A stretch of 7,135 nucleotides of DNA from Thermoplasmata archaeon (GTDB lineage Archaea > Thermoplasmatota > Thermoplasmata > UBA184), in NCBI GenBank assembly GCA_030043505.1, contig JASHXN010000087.1:1-7135 (forward strand), in the 5' to 3' direction. Positions 1 through 5,872 of the stretch are shown piece after piece; the stretch's first letter is position 1, and each line of letters starts with the position of its first letter. Below the pieces are notes generated by a model that was not told where the DNA came from, did no database searches, and worked only from the letters and a program-made list of their open reading frames with translations. The position numbers and the translations under genes are program-made.

Positions 1-431
1 AGCGACGGTTCGACGCCGCCGTCAGCACGACCGCGCTCCACTGGCTGGAGCCGGGGCCGCTGCGCCGGCTCTACGCCGACCTGGGGCGGTTGATCCGACC
101 GGGCGGGGTCGTCCTGAACGGCGACCGCCTCCCGTGGGGGCCGAAGGAGCGGGACCTTTCGCGGCTCGCCGAGAAGGTCCGCCGGGTACGCCTGCGCGGT
201 CGACGCCGCAACGCCGGCTGGGCCAGCTGGGACAAGTGGTGGGCCGACGCCGCGAAGGACCCGGAGCTCGGGCCGCTGTTCCCGGAGCGGGCGCGCCGGC
301 ACAGCCAACACCCCAGCCACGACGATTCGCCGCTCGAGAACCACCGGCGGGCGCTGCGGCGCGGGGGGTTCCGCACCGTCGAGGTCGTCTGGCGGGACCT
401 CGAGAACTCGGTGCTGTTCGCGCAGCGCTGA
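1..431 (+). CDS. class I SAM-dependent methyltransferase, C-terminal part (5' end outside window)
   Basis: The frame is open from the left edge (first full codon at position 3) and ends at TGA 429-431, leaving 142 residues. Near the edge, the motif FDAAVSTTALHWL is the strand-4 region of Rossmann-fold SAM methyltransferases, where the D and the downstream LHW sit beside the cofactor and substrate. RLIRPGGVVLNGDRLP follows as the next conserved strand ('L+PGG'), and the C-terminus HRRALRRGGFRTVEVVWR then LENSVLFAQR matches the end of UbiE/trans-aconitate-type methyltransferases. The SAM-binding GxGxG motif must lie upstream of the window. The aromatic and charged insert around WASWDKWWADAAKDPELG probably forms the substrate lid. 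The substrate cannot be read from this fragment. It converges on the dihydropteroate synthase gene with 19 nt between stop codons and no evident T-run terminator. The family call is firm; small-molecule specificity is unknown. Confidence 0.85.
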   Translation, partial: RRFDAAVSTTALHWLEPGPLRRLYADLGRLIRPGGVVLNGDRLPWGPKERDLSRLAEKVRRVRLRGRRRNAGWASWDKWWADAAKDPELGPLFPERARRHSQHPSHDDSPLENHRRALRRGGFRTVEVVWRDLENSVLFAQR

Positions 432-450
432 GCCGCCGCTGGAGCTTCGC

Positions 451-1731
451 CTACAGGAGCGCGTCGGCGGAGGCGCGTCCTTCGGCGCTCGACGGCGGGC
501 GGCGGCGGAGCGCCCCGATCCGCTCCCAGAGCCGGAGCGCCCGCACGGTCGGGCCGACGTCGTGGGTCCGCACGATCGAGACCCCGTGCTCGGCGGCGTA
601 GACCGCCGCCGCCACCCCCGCGTCGACCCGGGCCGTCGGCTCGTCCTCGCCGGTCGCCCAGCCGAGGAACGATTTCCGCGATGCGCCGACGACGACCGGT
701 ACTCCCAGGCTCCGCAGCTCGCCGATGTGCGCGAGCAGCTCGAGGCTCTGCTCGGCGCTCTTGCCGAAACCGAGCCCGGGGTCGACGGCGAGCCGCTCCG
801 CGGGGATCCCGTCGGCGACCGCCCGGTCGACCGCCTCCGCGAGGGCCCGGAACACCTCCTGCCGCAGGTCGGCGTAACCGGTGTCCTGCTGCATCGTCGC
901 CGGCGTCCCGCGCAGATGCATCACGATCGCCGCCGCGCCGCGCTCGGCGACGAGCCGTCGCATCGCCGGGTCCCGTAGGCCTTCGACGTCGTTCACGACG
1001 TCCGCGCCCGCGTCCAGCGCGCGCCGGGCGACCTCCGGGTGGCGGGTGTCGACCGACACCGGCACCGACACCCGCTCGACGACCGCCGGCAGCACGCGTT
1101 CGAGGCGGGCCCATTCGGCGTCCGGAGCGACCGGCGTCGCGCCGGGCCGGGTCGACTCCGCGCCGAGGTCGATCGCGTCCGCCCCTTCCCGGACCAGCCG
1201 CTCCGCTTCCGCGACCGCCGCGGCCGGTTCCAGGAAACGGCCCCCGTCGGAGAACGAGTCGGGCGTGACGTTGACCACGCCGAGGACCCGCGGCCTTCCC
1301 CCGAGCGGCCACGAGCGGTGCGCCCCGGGCAACAGGGCCGGGCCGTGTCCGGCGTAGGCCCGGAGCGCGCGCTCGACCTCGTCGGCGAGCGCCGCGAGCC
1401 CGAACGGCTGACGGCGGAGCTTCGGCAGCAGGTGCTGGTACTGGCCCCACGTGGCGAGCAGGACGGCGGGGGAGTCGGCGACGGAGTGGTCGGCGACCCC
1501 GCGCGCGTGCGCCGCGTCGCCTCCGACGGAGAGGAGCTCCTGCTTGAGCAGCGGGGCCGCCTTCAGCGGCACAGCGTCGAGCCGGACCGGATAGATCCGT
1601 GCCTTCCGCGCCATGATCCCCACGCCCTCGGGATCGCTGTCGGTCGCCTCCAGCTCCCGGACCAGCTCGGCCGGCGTGGCGCCGTCGAGCACCCGCGCGG
1701 CGAACCGGTGCGGGCGGGCCGGGGCGGCCAT
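451..1731 (-). CDS. folP: dihydropteroate synthase with N-terminal accessory module
   Basis: It condenses 6-hydroxymethyl-dihydropterin diphosphate with p-aminobenzoate to give dihydropteroate in folate biosynthesis (cytosolic TIM barrel). From the ATG at 1731 it is 426 aa. Residues about 12-124 form the extra N-terminal module seen in archaeal and some bacterial enzymes (IMARKARIYPVRLD, LKQELLSVGGDAAHARG, LRRQPFGL). The catalytic barrel follows with all signature blocks: LGVVNVTPDSFSDGG (150-164), DLGAESTRPGA (188-198), SVDTR (226-230), MHLRGTPATMQ (271-281), DPGLGFGK (317-324), GASRKSFLG (349-357) and RTHDV (388-392). The stop is TAG 453-451. The start is uncertain. A longer form from GTG 1779 (442 aa) has GGAGG six nt upstream. 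The ATG at 1731 is preferred because a TATA-like element lies about 26 nt upstream, the 16 extra codons include a rare ATA, and family similarity begins after it. It is divergent from the kinase gene. Function is secure. Confidence 0.95.
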   Translation of the reverse strand: MAAPARPHRFAARVLDGATPAELVRELEATDSDPEGVGIMARKARIYPVRLDAVPLKAAPLLKQELLSVGGDAAHARGVADHSVADSPAVLLATWGQYQHLLPKLRRQPFGLAALADEVERALRAYAGHGPALLPGAHRSWPLGGRPRVLGVVNVTPDSFSDGGRFLEPAAAVAEAERLVREGADAIDLGAESTRPGATPVAPDAEWARLERVLPAVVERVSVPVSVDTRHPEVARRALDAGADVVNDVEGLRDPAMRRLVAERGAAAIVMHLRGTPATMQQDTGYADLRQEVFRALAEAVDRAVADGIPAERLAVDPGLGFGKSAEQSLELLAHIGELRSLGVPVVVGASRKSFLGWATGEDEPTARVDAGVAAAVYAAEHGVSIVRTHDVGPTVRALRLWERIGALRRRPPSSAEGRASADALL

Positions 1732-1754
1732 CGGCCGGTCGAGACGGACCGCGC

Positions 1755-1760
1755 GTATAG
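1755..1760 (-). promoter_or_regulatory. candidate TATA box for folP (leaderless start)
   Basis: On the minus strand this reads CTATAC, an AT-rich hexamer isolated in very GC-rich surroundings. Its centre is about 26 nt upstream of the ATG at 1731, the usual archaeal TATA-to-transcription-start distance, so transcription would begin at the ATG itself. The preceding G-rich stretch (GGAGGGGGGG) could serve as a BRE-side flank but does not match a BRE consensus. If the GTG at 1779 is the real start, this element lies inside coding sequence and the call is wrong. Confidence 0.4.
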
Positions 1761-1808
1761 CCCCCCCTCCGACGGCCACGGTTTTCCTCCGGCGGCGCTC
1801 GGTCGGCC

Positions 1809-2534
1809 ATGGCCGTCCGGGCGCCGACCCCGGTGCTGCTCGCGCTCGACGGGCCGTCCGGCGCGGGCAAGAGCGCGGTCGCCACCGCGCTCGCCCGTCG
1901 CAACGGCTGGCTCCGGTTGGACGAGGCGTACGACCGGCTCGATCCCCGCCCGCGGATCGACGTGACGTCCCAGTCCGACCTCGGGCGGGTCGAGCGCGCG
2001 CTCCTGGACGAGGAGGCGCGCCGGTACGCGGAGGGCCGGCGACGGGTGCGCGGCGGCCGAACGGTCGTTTCCGACACCGGCTTTCTGGGGCCGGTCAGCT
2101 ACACGCTGGGGCTACGGCTCACCGGCGAAGGGACGGAGGCGACGTGGCAGCGGGTCCTCCGTCGGGGCGTGGCGCTCGCCGCGGCGGGCAAGCTCGGGCT
2201 GCCGGACCTCACCGTCTACCTGTCGGTCGACGCGGCGACCCGACGCCGTCGCGCCTCGCAGGACCCGCTGCGACACCCCCCCGCCCTCCGGGAACGGCAC
2301 GAGCGGGTCGGACGCCTGGAGGTCCGTCTCGTGGGCGCCGCGCTGCGGGCCGCCGCCCCGGGGACCGTCCGAACGCTCCGAGCGTCCGGTTCGGTCGACG
2401 CCGTCGCCGCCGCGGTCACCGCGTGGACGGCCCGGGCGTCCGAGCTTCGCGCGCCGAGCCGGGCCGCCGGACGGGCCCTCGCCGCGCTCGGCAAGGTTAA
2501 GAAGCCGACCTTTTCTCCCCGTGCCCCCCGATGA
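1809..2534 (+). CDS. P-loop kinase, thymidylate/deoxynucleoside-kinase-like
   Basis: This 241-aa P-loop NTPase has a canonical Walker A GPSGAGKS at residues 15-22 directly after the first beta strand (VLLALD). DEAYDRLDP (38-46) sits where nucleoside kinases place the first acidic substrate contact. VVSDTGFLGPVSYTLGL (86-102) corresponds to the D-R/Y strand of the dTMP kinase/deoxynucleoside kinase group. LTVYLSVDAATRRRRASQDP is the strand followed by an arginine-rich LID-like segment. It therefore probably phosphorylates a nucleotide, nucleoside or related small molecule, but the classic DR[YF] motif of dTMP kinase is absent and the substrate is not identified. ATG 1809 gives only eight residues before strand 1, a natural start; no Shine-Dalgarno precedes it, which fits leaderless initiation. 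The last 30 residues ([13 protein letters not shown]) are basic, show weaker GC bias at third codon positions and extend past the fold. The stop TGA overlaps the LSm ATG (ATGA). Confidence 0.75.
   Translation: MAVRAPTPVLLALDGPSGAGKSAVATALARRNGWLRLDEAYDRLDPRPRIDVTSQSDLGRVERALLDEEARRYAEGRRRVRGGRTVVSDTGFLGPVSYTLGLRLTGEGTEATWQRVLRRGVALAAAGKLGLPDLTVYLSVDAATRRRRASQDPLRHPPALRERHERVGRLEVRLVGAALRAAAPGTVRTLRASGSVDAVAAAVTAWTARASELRAPSRAAGRALAALGKVKKPTFSPRAPR
2495..2504 (+). promoter_or_regulatory. candidate promoter element for LSm-L37e inside the kinase 3' end
   Basis: GGTTAAGAAG is one of the few AT-rich patches on this strand. Its TTAA core is centred about 32 nt upstream of the LSm ATG and is followed by a pyrimidine-rich tract (TTTTCTCCCC, 2511-2520) with no Shine-Dalgarno. 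This could be a weak TATA-like element giving LSm-L37e a nearly leaderless transcript independent of the kinase. The match to archaeal TATA consensus is poor, and the ATGA overlap equally supports simple read-through. Confidence 0.25.
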
Positions 2535-2743
2535 AGCCGATGGACCTGCTCGAGCAGAGCCTGCACAAGCGGGTGCTCGTCGCCACGCGCGGCGGGCGGT
2601 CGTTCCGGGGCGTTCTGGACGCCTACGACCAGCACCTGAACGTCGTCCTCTCTTCCGCGGAGGAGGTCGTCGAGCAGACGGTCACCCCGCATCCGGGCCT
2701 CACCCTCGTCCGAGGCGACTCGGTCGTCTACATCTCCCCGTAA
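2531..2743 (+). CDS. Sm-like archaeal protein (LSm/SmAP)
   Basis: A complete 70-aa Sm-fold protein, of the kind that assembles into heptameric rings binding U-rich RNA. The Sm1 motif is [20 protein letters not shown] followed by QHLNVVL (residues 14-40). The Sm2 motif is [11 protein letters not shown] (59-69). The RNA-binding positions known from archaeal Sm1 rings are present: H35 and N37 in the HxN loop, and R61-G62-D63. The acidic E44-E45 of the DAEE-type ending of Sm1 is also kept. The ATG at 2531 overlaps the kinase stop as ATGA; an alternative ATG at 2540 would remove three residues, but the N-terminal helix [13 protein letters not shown] aligns best with the first start. L37e follows after 10 nt, the arrangement well known in euryarchaea. 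The protein probably acts in RNA metabolism or tRNA-related ribonucleoprotein assembly. Confidence 0.95.
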   Translation: MKPMDLLEQSLHKRVLVATRGGRSFRGVLDAYDQHLNVVLSSAEEVVEQTVTPHPGLTLVRGDSVVYISP

Positions 2744-2747
2744 GGAG
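2744..2747 (+). promoter_or_regulatory. Shine-Dalgarno of L37e
   Basis: GGAG lies immediately after the LSm stop (TAAGGAG) and six nt before the L37e ATG. It shows that internal genes of transcription units here can use Shine-Dalgarno initiation, in contrast to the SD-less starts of genes 1731(-), 1809(+) and 2531(+). Confidence 0.75.
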
Positions 2748-2753
2748 CGAGCG

Positions 2754-2915
2754 ATGGGAAAGGGAACTCCGTCTCAGCGCGGCGGCAAGATCGTCCACGT
2801 CATCTGCCGGCGGTGCGGCCGCCACGCCTACCACCGCCAGAAGGCGGTCTGCGCCTCGTGCGGCTTCGGCGCCTCCGCCCGTCGCCGCGGCTACCACTGG
2901 GCGAAGCTGAAGTAA
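2754..2915 (+). CDS. rpl37e: large ribosomal subunit protein L37e (eL37)
   Basis: A 53-aa zinc-ribbon protein of the large ribosomal subunit, found only in archaea and eukaryotes. The start [12 protein letters not shown] matches the family's MGKGTPS. Four zinc cysteines are present as CRRC (C18, C21) and CASC (C33, C36). AYHRQK, the stretch CGFG, and the end [11 protein letters not shown] are all typical of the family. ATG 2754 has a GGAG six nt upstream, and the stop is TAA 2913-2915. The gene is short but full-length compared with archaeal homologues of about 55-60 aa. Its 3' two-thirds (2800-2915) lie antisense to the open reading frame of the convergent DNA glycosylase gene. Translationally it is probably co-expressed with LSm. 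Confidence 0.97.
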   Translation: MGKGTPSQRGGKIVHVICRRCGRHAYHRQKAVCASCGFGASARRRGYHWAKLK

Positions 2916-3483
2916 CCGCCCATCCCGACGGCCTCGGCGACGAGACCGCGGGCGAACCGGCGAGCGCGAACCGCAGCGGGCGCTCCGCCGCCCGACGGAT
3001 CCCGACGCGCGGACCCCGCACGATGCGACGCGGTCCGGCTGATCCGGGCCAGAGGCCGATCCGGCGACCGCGCGTCGTGTCGGTGCCGTCGTCGGCGACG
3101 GTCAGGCCGAGATGGCGGCAAAGGCGTCCGGGCCCCGACGCCGCGCGGTCCTCGCCCTGGACCTCCCCGGCGCGGAGGAGCACCGCCTCGCCCGGCCGCG
3201 TGACGACGTTCGCGCAACAGACCTGGTGGATGCGGTAGACGTACAGCGTCCCCGGGGCGCCGAACATCGATCGGTTGCGGCGGGTCGGGCCCCGGAACGC
3301 GTGGCTCGCCGGGTCTCCGGCGACGTACGCCTCCGTCTCGACAAGCCGTACCCGACGGACGGACGGGCCGTAGCGAACGAGCAGCTCGGCTCCGAGGAGG
3401 TCCCGGGCGACGACGGCCGTCGGGCGGTCGAAGAACGCGCGCCCGAGGCGGGCCGCCGGGCTAGACGAGCTGCCCGCGGTCAC
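2800..3483 (-). CDS. mpg: DNA-3-methyladenine glycosylase (Mpg/AAG family)
   Basis: A monofunctional base-excision-repair glycosylase that removes alkylated purines. From GTG 3483 it is 227 aa. [20 protein letters not shown] opens the fold. VETEAY (48-53) contains the catalytic glutamate (E51 by alignment with human E125) and Y53. Then come [19 protein letters not shown] (57-75), [17 protein letters not shown] (78-94), [21 protein letters not shown] (116-127) and [18 protein letters not shown] (157-174). Only GTG 3483 can serve as start: no ATG, GTG or TTG follows before the conserved domain, and it overlaps the upstream gene's 3' end by 23 nt. Three oddities stand out. The usual YxxYGMxxCxN segment is [10 protein letters not shown], so the intercalating tyrosine position appears to be His or Gln. 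The loop between RAxE and GPG is only about ten residues. Finally, after the family end (around residue 182), the frame runs 45 more residues, arginine-rich, antisense to L37e. Family call firm; the C-terminus is not. Confidence 0.88.
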   Translation of the reverse strand: MTAGSSSSPAARLGRAFFDRPTAVVARDLLGAELLVRYGPSVRRVRLVETEAYVAGDPASHAFRGPTRRNRSMFGAPGTLYVYRIHQVCCANVVTRPGEAVLLRAGEVQGEDRAASGPGRLCRHLGLTVADDGTDTTRGRRIGLWPGSAGPRRIVRGPRVGIRRAAERPLRFALAGSPAVSSPRPSGWAVTSASPSGSRGDGRRRRSRTRRRPPSGGGRRGGRTAGR

Positions 3484-4570
3484 AGAGCGGCACCCCGTCG
3501 ACCGCCACGCTTGCCTTGCCGACCGTGATCCACGACAGGAAGCGGCAGCGGTTCGCCCCGCCGTACATCGTGTTCCCCCCGACAGCGAGCGTGACGGCGC
3601 CGGCTTCCTGGTCCTCCGCGTGCGGGACCCCCGGGGCCAGCGCGGGGTTGAGCCCGATCCCGACGAGCGCGACCGTTTCGCGGCCCCGCGGCGCGGCCGC
3701 GAACTCCGCTTCGAACGCCTCCGCCCCCTCGGCGTACCAGTAGTTGCGCAGGCGCCCCCCTTCCATCTCCCACTGCCCTCCCTCGACCTTGCCGGCCACC
3801 AGGAAGCTCGGGCGGTTCGCCACGGCGGTGCCGACGGCGGAGCGCTCGTCGACCGCGACGACGACCGACCCGGCGGGCGCGGTCGCGACGACCGCCCCCC
3901 GACGGCGGTCGCGCGGGTCGACGCAGCCGTCGTCGACCCACGGGGCCCGGTGCCGCAGCCGCAGACGGACATCCGTCCCGTCGTCGCCGGTGATATGGAG
4001 CTCGCGACCCCGCGCGAGGAGGCGCTCGGCGCGCCGGCCGGCGGCGGCGATCGCGGGGTAGTCGGCTTCCGAGATCGCGCGGAGCAGCTGGCTCCGCCAC
4101 ATCGCCCCCGGCACGCCCCAATGCTCGGCCTGGGCGTCGGAGGCGTAGCCGAGCAGGCACCGGACCCTCCGGGGTCCGGCTCGCGTGCGGGGGGCCAGCC
4201 ACAGGTCGTCGTGGCCGGCGAGCGGCTCCAATAGGTCGCGGGGCAGCCCCCGCATCCGGGGACGGTCGGCCGGGCCGGGGAAGTACAGCAACGCGTCCGC
4301 CGTCCGGAGGGCGGCGCGCGCGGTCCGGGGGAGCGTCTTCCACCCCGCGGTCGAGCGCGCGAGGTCGACGGCGCGCCAGAACGCCGTCTCGTCCTCGAGC
4401 ACGAGGAGAGGCCGGGCGCCGAGGCGACGCGCTTCGGCGACGACCGCGGCGGCCCACGGGAGCGTGTGGTTCCAGCTCAGGACGACCAGCTGCTCGTCCC
4501 GTCGCAGTTCCAGCGCCGAGCCGACAAGGGCACGGGCGACCGCCGGGGGACTCGCCGCGCTCGACGCCAT
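3461..4570 (-). CDS. M29-aminopeptidase-like protein (COG2309-type) with degenerate metal site
   Basis: A 369-aa protein with the two-part architecture of M29/'leucyl aminopeptidase (aminopeptidase T)' relatives. An N-terminal Rossmann-like half (LRRDEQLVVLSWN, then AVVAEARRLGARPLLVLED, residues 22-60) is followed by a C-terminal beta-rich half with TGDDGTDVRLRL (194-205), PAGSVVVAVDERSAVG (232-247), GIGLNP (304-309), EAGAVTLAVGGN (322-333) and [15 protein letters not shown] (355-369). Aligned by eye with the family, the metal-binding positions look changed: the GEV glutamate is S235, the GTVH histidine is T327, and the HxD pair is L345-S-W347. It may therefore lack peptidase activity or use other chemistry. 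The ATG at 4570 lies 26 nt after the upstream stop and has no Shine-Dalgarno. The stop TAG 3463-3461 lies inside the Mpg start region (23-nt overlap), implying co-translation with Mpg. The fold call is moderate; catalytic function is doubtful. Confidence 0.75.
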   Translation of the reverse strand: MASSAASPPAVARALVGSALELRRDEQLVVLSWNHTLPWAAAVVAEARRLGARPLLVLEDETAFWRAVDLARSTAGWKTLPRTARAALRTADALLYFPGPADRPRMRGLPRDLLEPLAGHDDLWLAPRTRAGPRRVRCLLGYASDAQAEHWGVPGAMWRSQLLRAISEADYPAIAAAGRRAERLLARGRELHITGDDGTDVRLRLRHRAPWVDDGCVDPRDRRRGAVVATAPAGSVVVAVDERSAVGTAVANRPSFLVAGKVEGGQWEMEGGRLRNYWYAEGAEAFEAEFAAAPRGRETVALVGIGLNPALAPGVPHAEDQEAGAVTLAVGGNTMYGGANRCRFLSWITVGKASVAVDGVPLCDRGQLV

Positions 4571-4596
4571 GGGGGGCGGAGAGGAGGTCGCGGCGC

Positions 4597-5862
4597 TTAA
4601 CGGTGGGAGGTGGCCCGGGCGGCGGCGACCGCCTCCCCGGGGTCGGCCCCCTCGGCGAGGTGGCGGACGAAGCGAACGAGCGTCGGCCCGGCCTCTTCGT
4701 AGCCGGGGGCCATCCCCCGGGATCTCGGCAGCCGGGGGAACGCGCGCCACGGGCCGACGCGCGACGCGGCGGACGCCGCCACCTCCGCGACCCGAGCCCC
4801 GCGGGAGAACGCACCGAGGTCGTCGATCAACGCGGTCGGCCAGTCGGCGTGGCGGGCGAGGCGCAGGAGCTGGACGATCTTCTCCGGCCGGTGGCGACGC
4901 CGCCCGGCGCCGCGGCCGAGCAGGCCGTTGAAGTACAGGAATGGCCCGCCGTGCTCGACCGCCTCGAGCAGCGTGCGACTACCCGTGACGATCCGCACGG
5001 CGGCGCGGTCGAAGCGGCGGCGCCACACGATCGACGGAAGGGGGGACGACACGACCGCCAGCGCCCGGTCGTCGTGGCGGCCAGCCCACGATCTCGGCGT
5101 CCGGACGACGAGCCGCGCGTGTCCGTCCGCCCGGGCCAGCCCGGCGAGGACGTCGTCGACGAGTCCCTCCGCGCTCGGGGGGCTCGCGTACCAGATCCAC
5201 TCCGGCTCTCGGCTCGGCGGTCCGCGGCGGGTCGACCGGCGACCCGAGTACAGCGGCCCGCACTGCACGGCCGCGGGGAACTCGGCGGCGAAGCGTCGAT
5301 CGTAGGCGAAGGTCGCGAACAGGTGGAGAACGTTCGGCCGCTCGAACGCCCGGAACCGCTCGAACGCTTGCCGGTACGTCGCCAGTTCCCCGCGCCGCTC
5401 TGCGTCGGCCAGTCGAACGGGGATCTGCCGCGCCGGCACCCCGCCCTCCCGCAACCGCTCCCGGTTCTCGGCGCGCACCGTGAGGGTCCGGGCGAACTCC
5501 TCCAGGCTGACGTGGACCGTCCGCGAGCGGCCGTACGCCCGCTCGATCGCGGCCGACTCGACGGCCCACGGTCCCGGCCGGCCCAGCGGCCCGTCGGTCG
5601 GAGGGGCGGCGCTGACGCCCCAGGCCGGGGTGACCGTGACGGCGACCCGCGCGCGAGGCCGGAGCACGGAAGTCTTCCGGTGCGGCGGCCACTCCCACGG
5701 GCCGTCGACCGACGCCGGGAGCGGGGCGCCCGGTCGGCGGAACAGCTGGAGCGAGAACCCGGCGCGGGCGAGATGCCGACCGGCGGCGAGGACCTCGTCG
5801 ATGTCCCCGAGCCCGCCGCCGACGACGGCCGGCTGCAGGTAGAGGTCGACCGACGGCCGCAG
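4597..5862 (-). CDS. putative GT-B-like glycosyltransferase, probable CTG start
   Basis: A 421-aa reading if begun at CTG 5862. The N-terminus SVDLYLQPAVVGGGLGDIDE (4-23), followed by a helix and FSLQLFRR, is a beta strand, glycine-rich turn and helix typical of nucleotide-sugar enzymes and GT-B N-domains. The C-domain has VRIVTGSRTLLEAVEHGGPF and LYFNGLLG (about 290-317), resembling the GT-B donor-site 'GS.T..Ea...G.P', then HRPEKIVQLLRLA (324-336). WIWYASPPSAEGLVDDVLAG (222-241) may be the inter-domain start of the second Rossmann domain. The family is not recognised with certainty, and donor and acceptor are unknown. No ATG, GTG or TTG occurs in this frame between the GNAT stop and GTG 5667, yet those 65 codons have strongly coding composition. 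CTG 5862, 10 nt after the GNAT stop, is the likeliest start; otherwise a sequencing error removed one. No membrane segments are seen. Confidence 0.65.
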   Translation of the reverse strand: MRPSVDLYLQPAVVGGGLGDIDEVLAAGRHLARAGFSLQLFRRPGAPLPASVDGPWEWPPHRKTSVLRPRARVAVTVTPAWGVSAAPPTDGPLGRPGPWAVESAAIERAYGRSRTVHVSLEEFARTLTVRAENRERLREGGVPARQIPVRLADAERRGELATYRQAFERFRAFERPNVLHLFATFAYDRRFAAEFPAAVQCGPLYSGRRSTRRGPPSREPEWIWYASPPSAEGLVDDVLAGLARADGHARLVVRTPRSWAGRHDDRALAVVSSPLPSIVWRRRFDRAAVRIVTGSRTLLEAVEHGGPFLYFNGLLGRGAGRRRHRPEKIVQLLRLARHADWPTALIDDLGAFSRGARVAEVAASAASRVGPWRAFPRLPRSRGMAPGYEEAGPTLVRFVRHLAEGADPGEAVAAARATSHR

Positions 5863-5872
5863 GGTTCCGGGC

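Noticed and set aside
432..450. Terminator between the convergent methyltransferase and folP genes
   Set aside because: Only 19 nt, no T-run on either strand and no convincing hairpin.
1782..1785. TTTT about 25 nt upstream of the kinase ATG as its TATA box
   Set aside because: Too short and unlike archaeal TATA consensus; it is also the complement of the spacer after the GGAGG before GTG 1779. Left as an unproven possibility.
71..2077. Long minus-strand open frame of about 668 codons across the methyltransferase, folP and kinase region
   Set aside because: Its translation is almost entirely Arg/Gly/Ala/Pro, with no domain pattern, and it lies over genes with clear family signatures; long stop-free shadows are expected at this G+C.
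2891..2990. Frameshift reading of the Mpg C-terminus into the frame ending [22 protein letters not shown]
   Set aside because: The unshifted frame carries family features (RFALAG then VSS) right up to the expected end, so no frameshift is needed, and the shifted stop would still overlap L37e.
3484..3972. Upstream extension of the Mpg frame beyond GTG 3483
   Set aside because: The extension is Ser/Arg-rich and antisense in character to nothing conserved; the M29-like protein occupies this stretch on the same strand in another frame, and the Mpg fold begins right after the GTG.
4597..4600. TTAA about 28 nt upstream of the M29-like ATG as a TATA-like promoter
   Set aside because: Three of its four bases are the stop codon of the upstream gene, so its presence is explained; the close spacing favours read-through.
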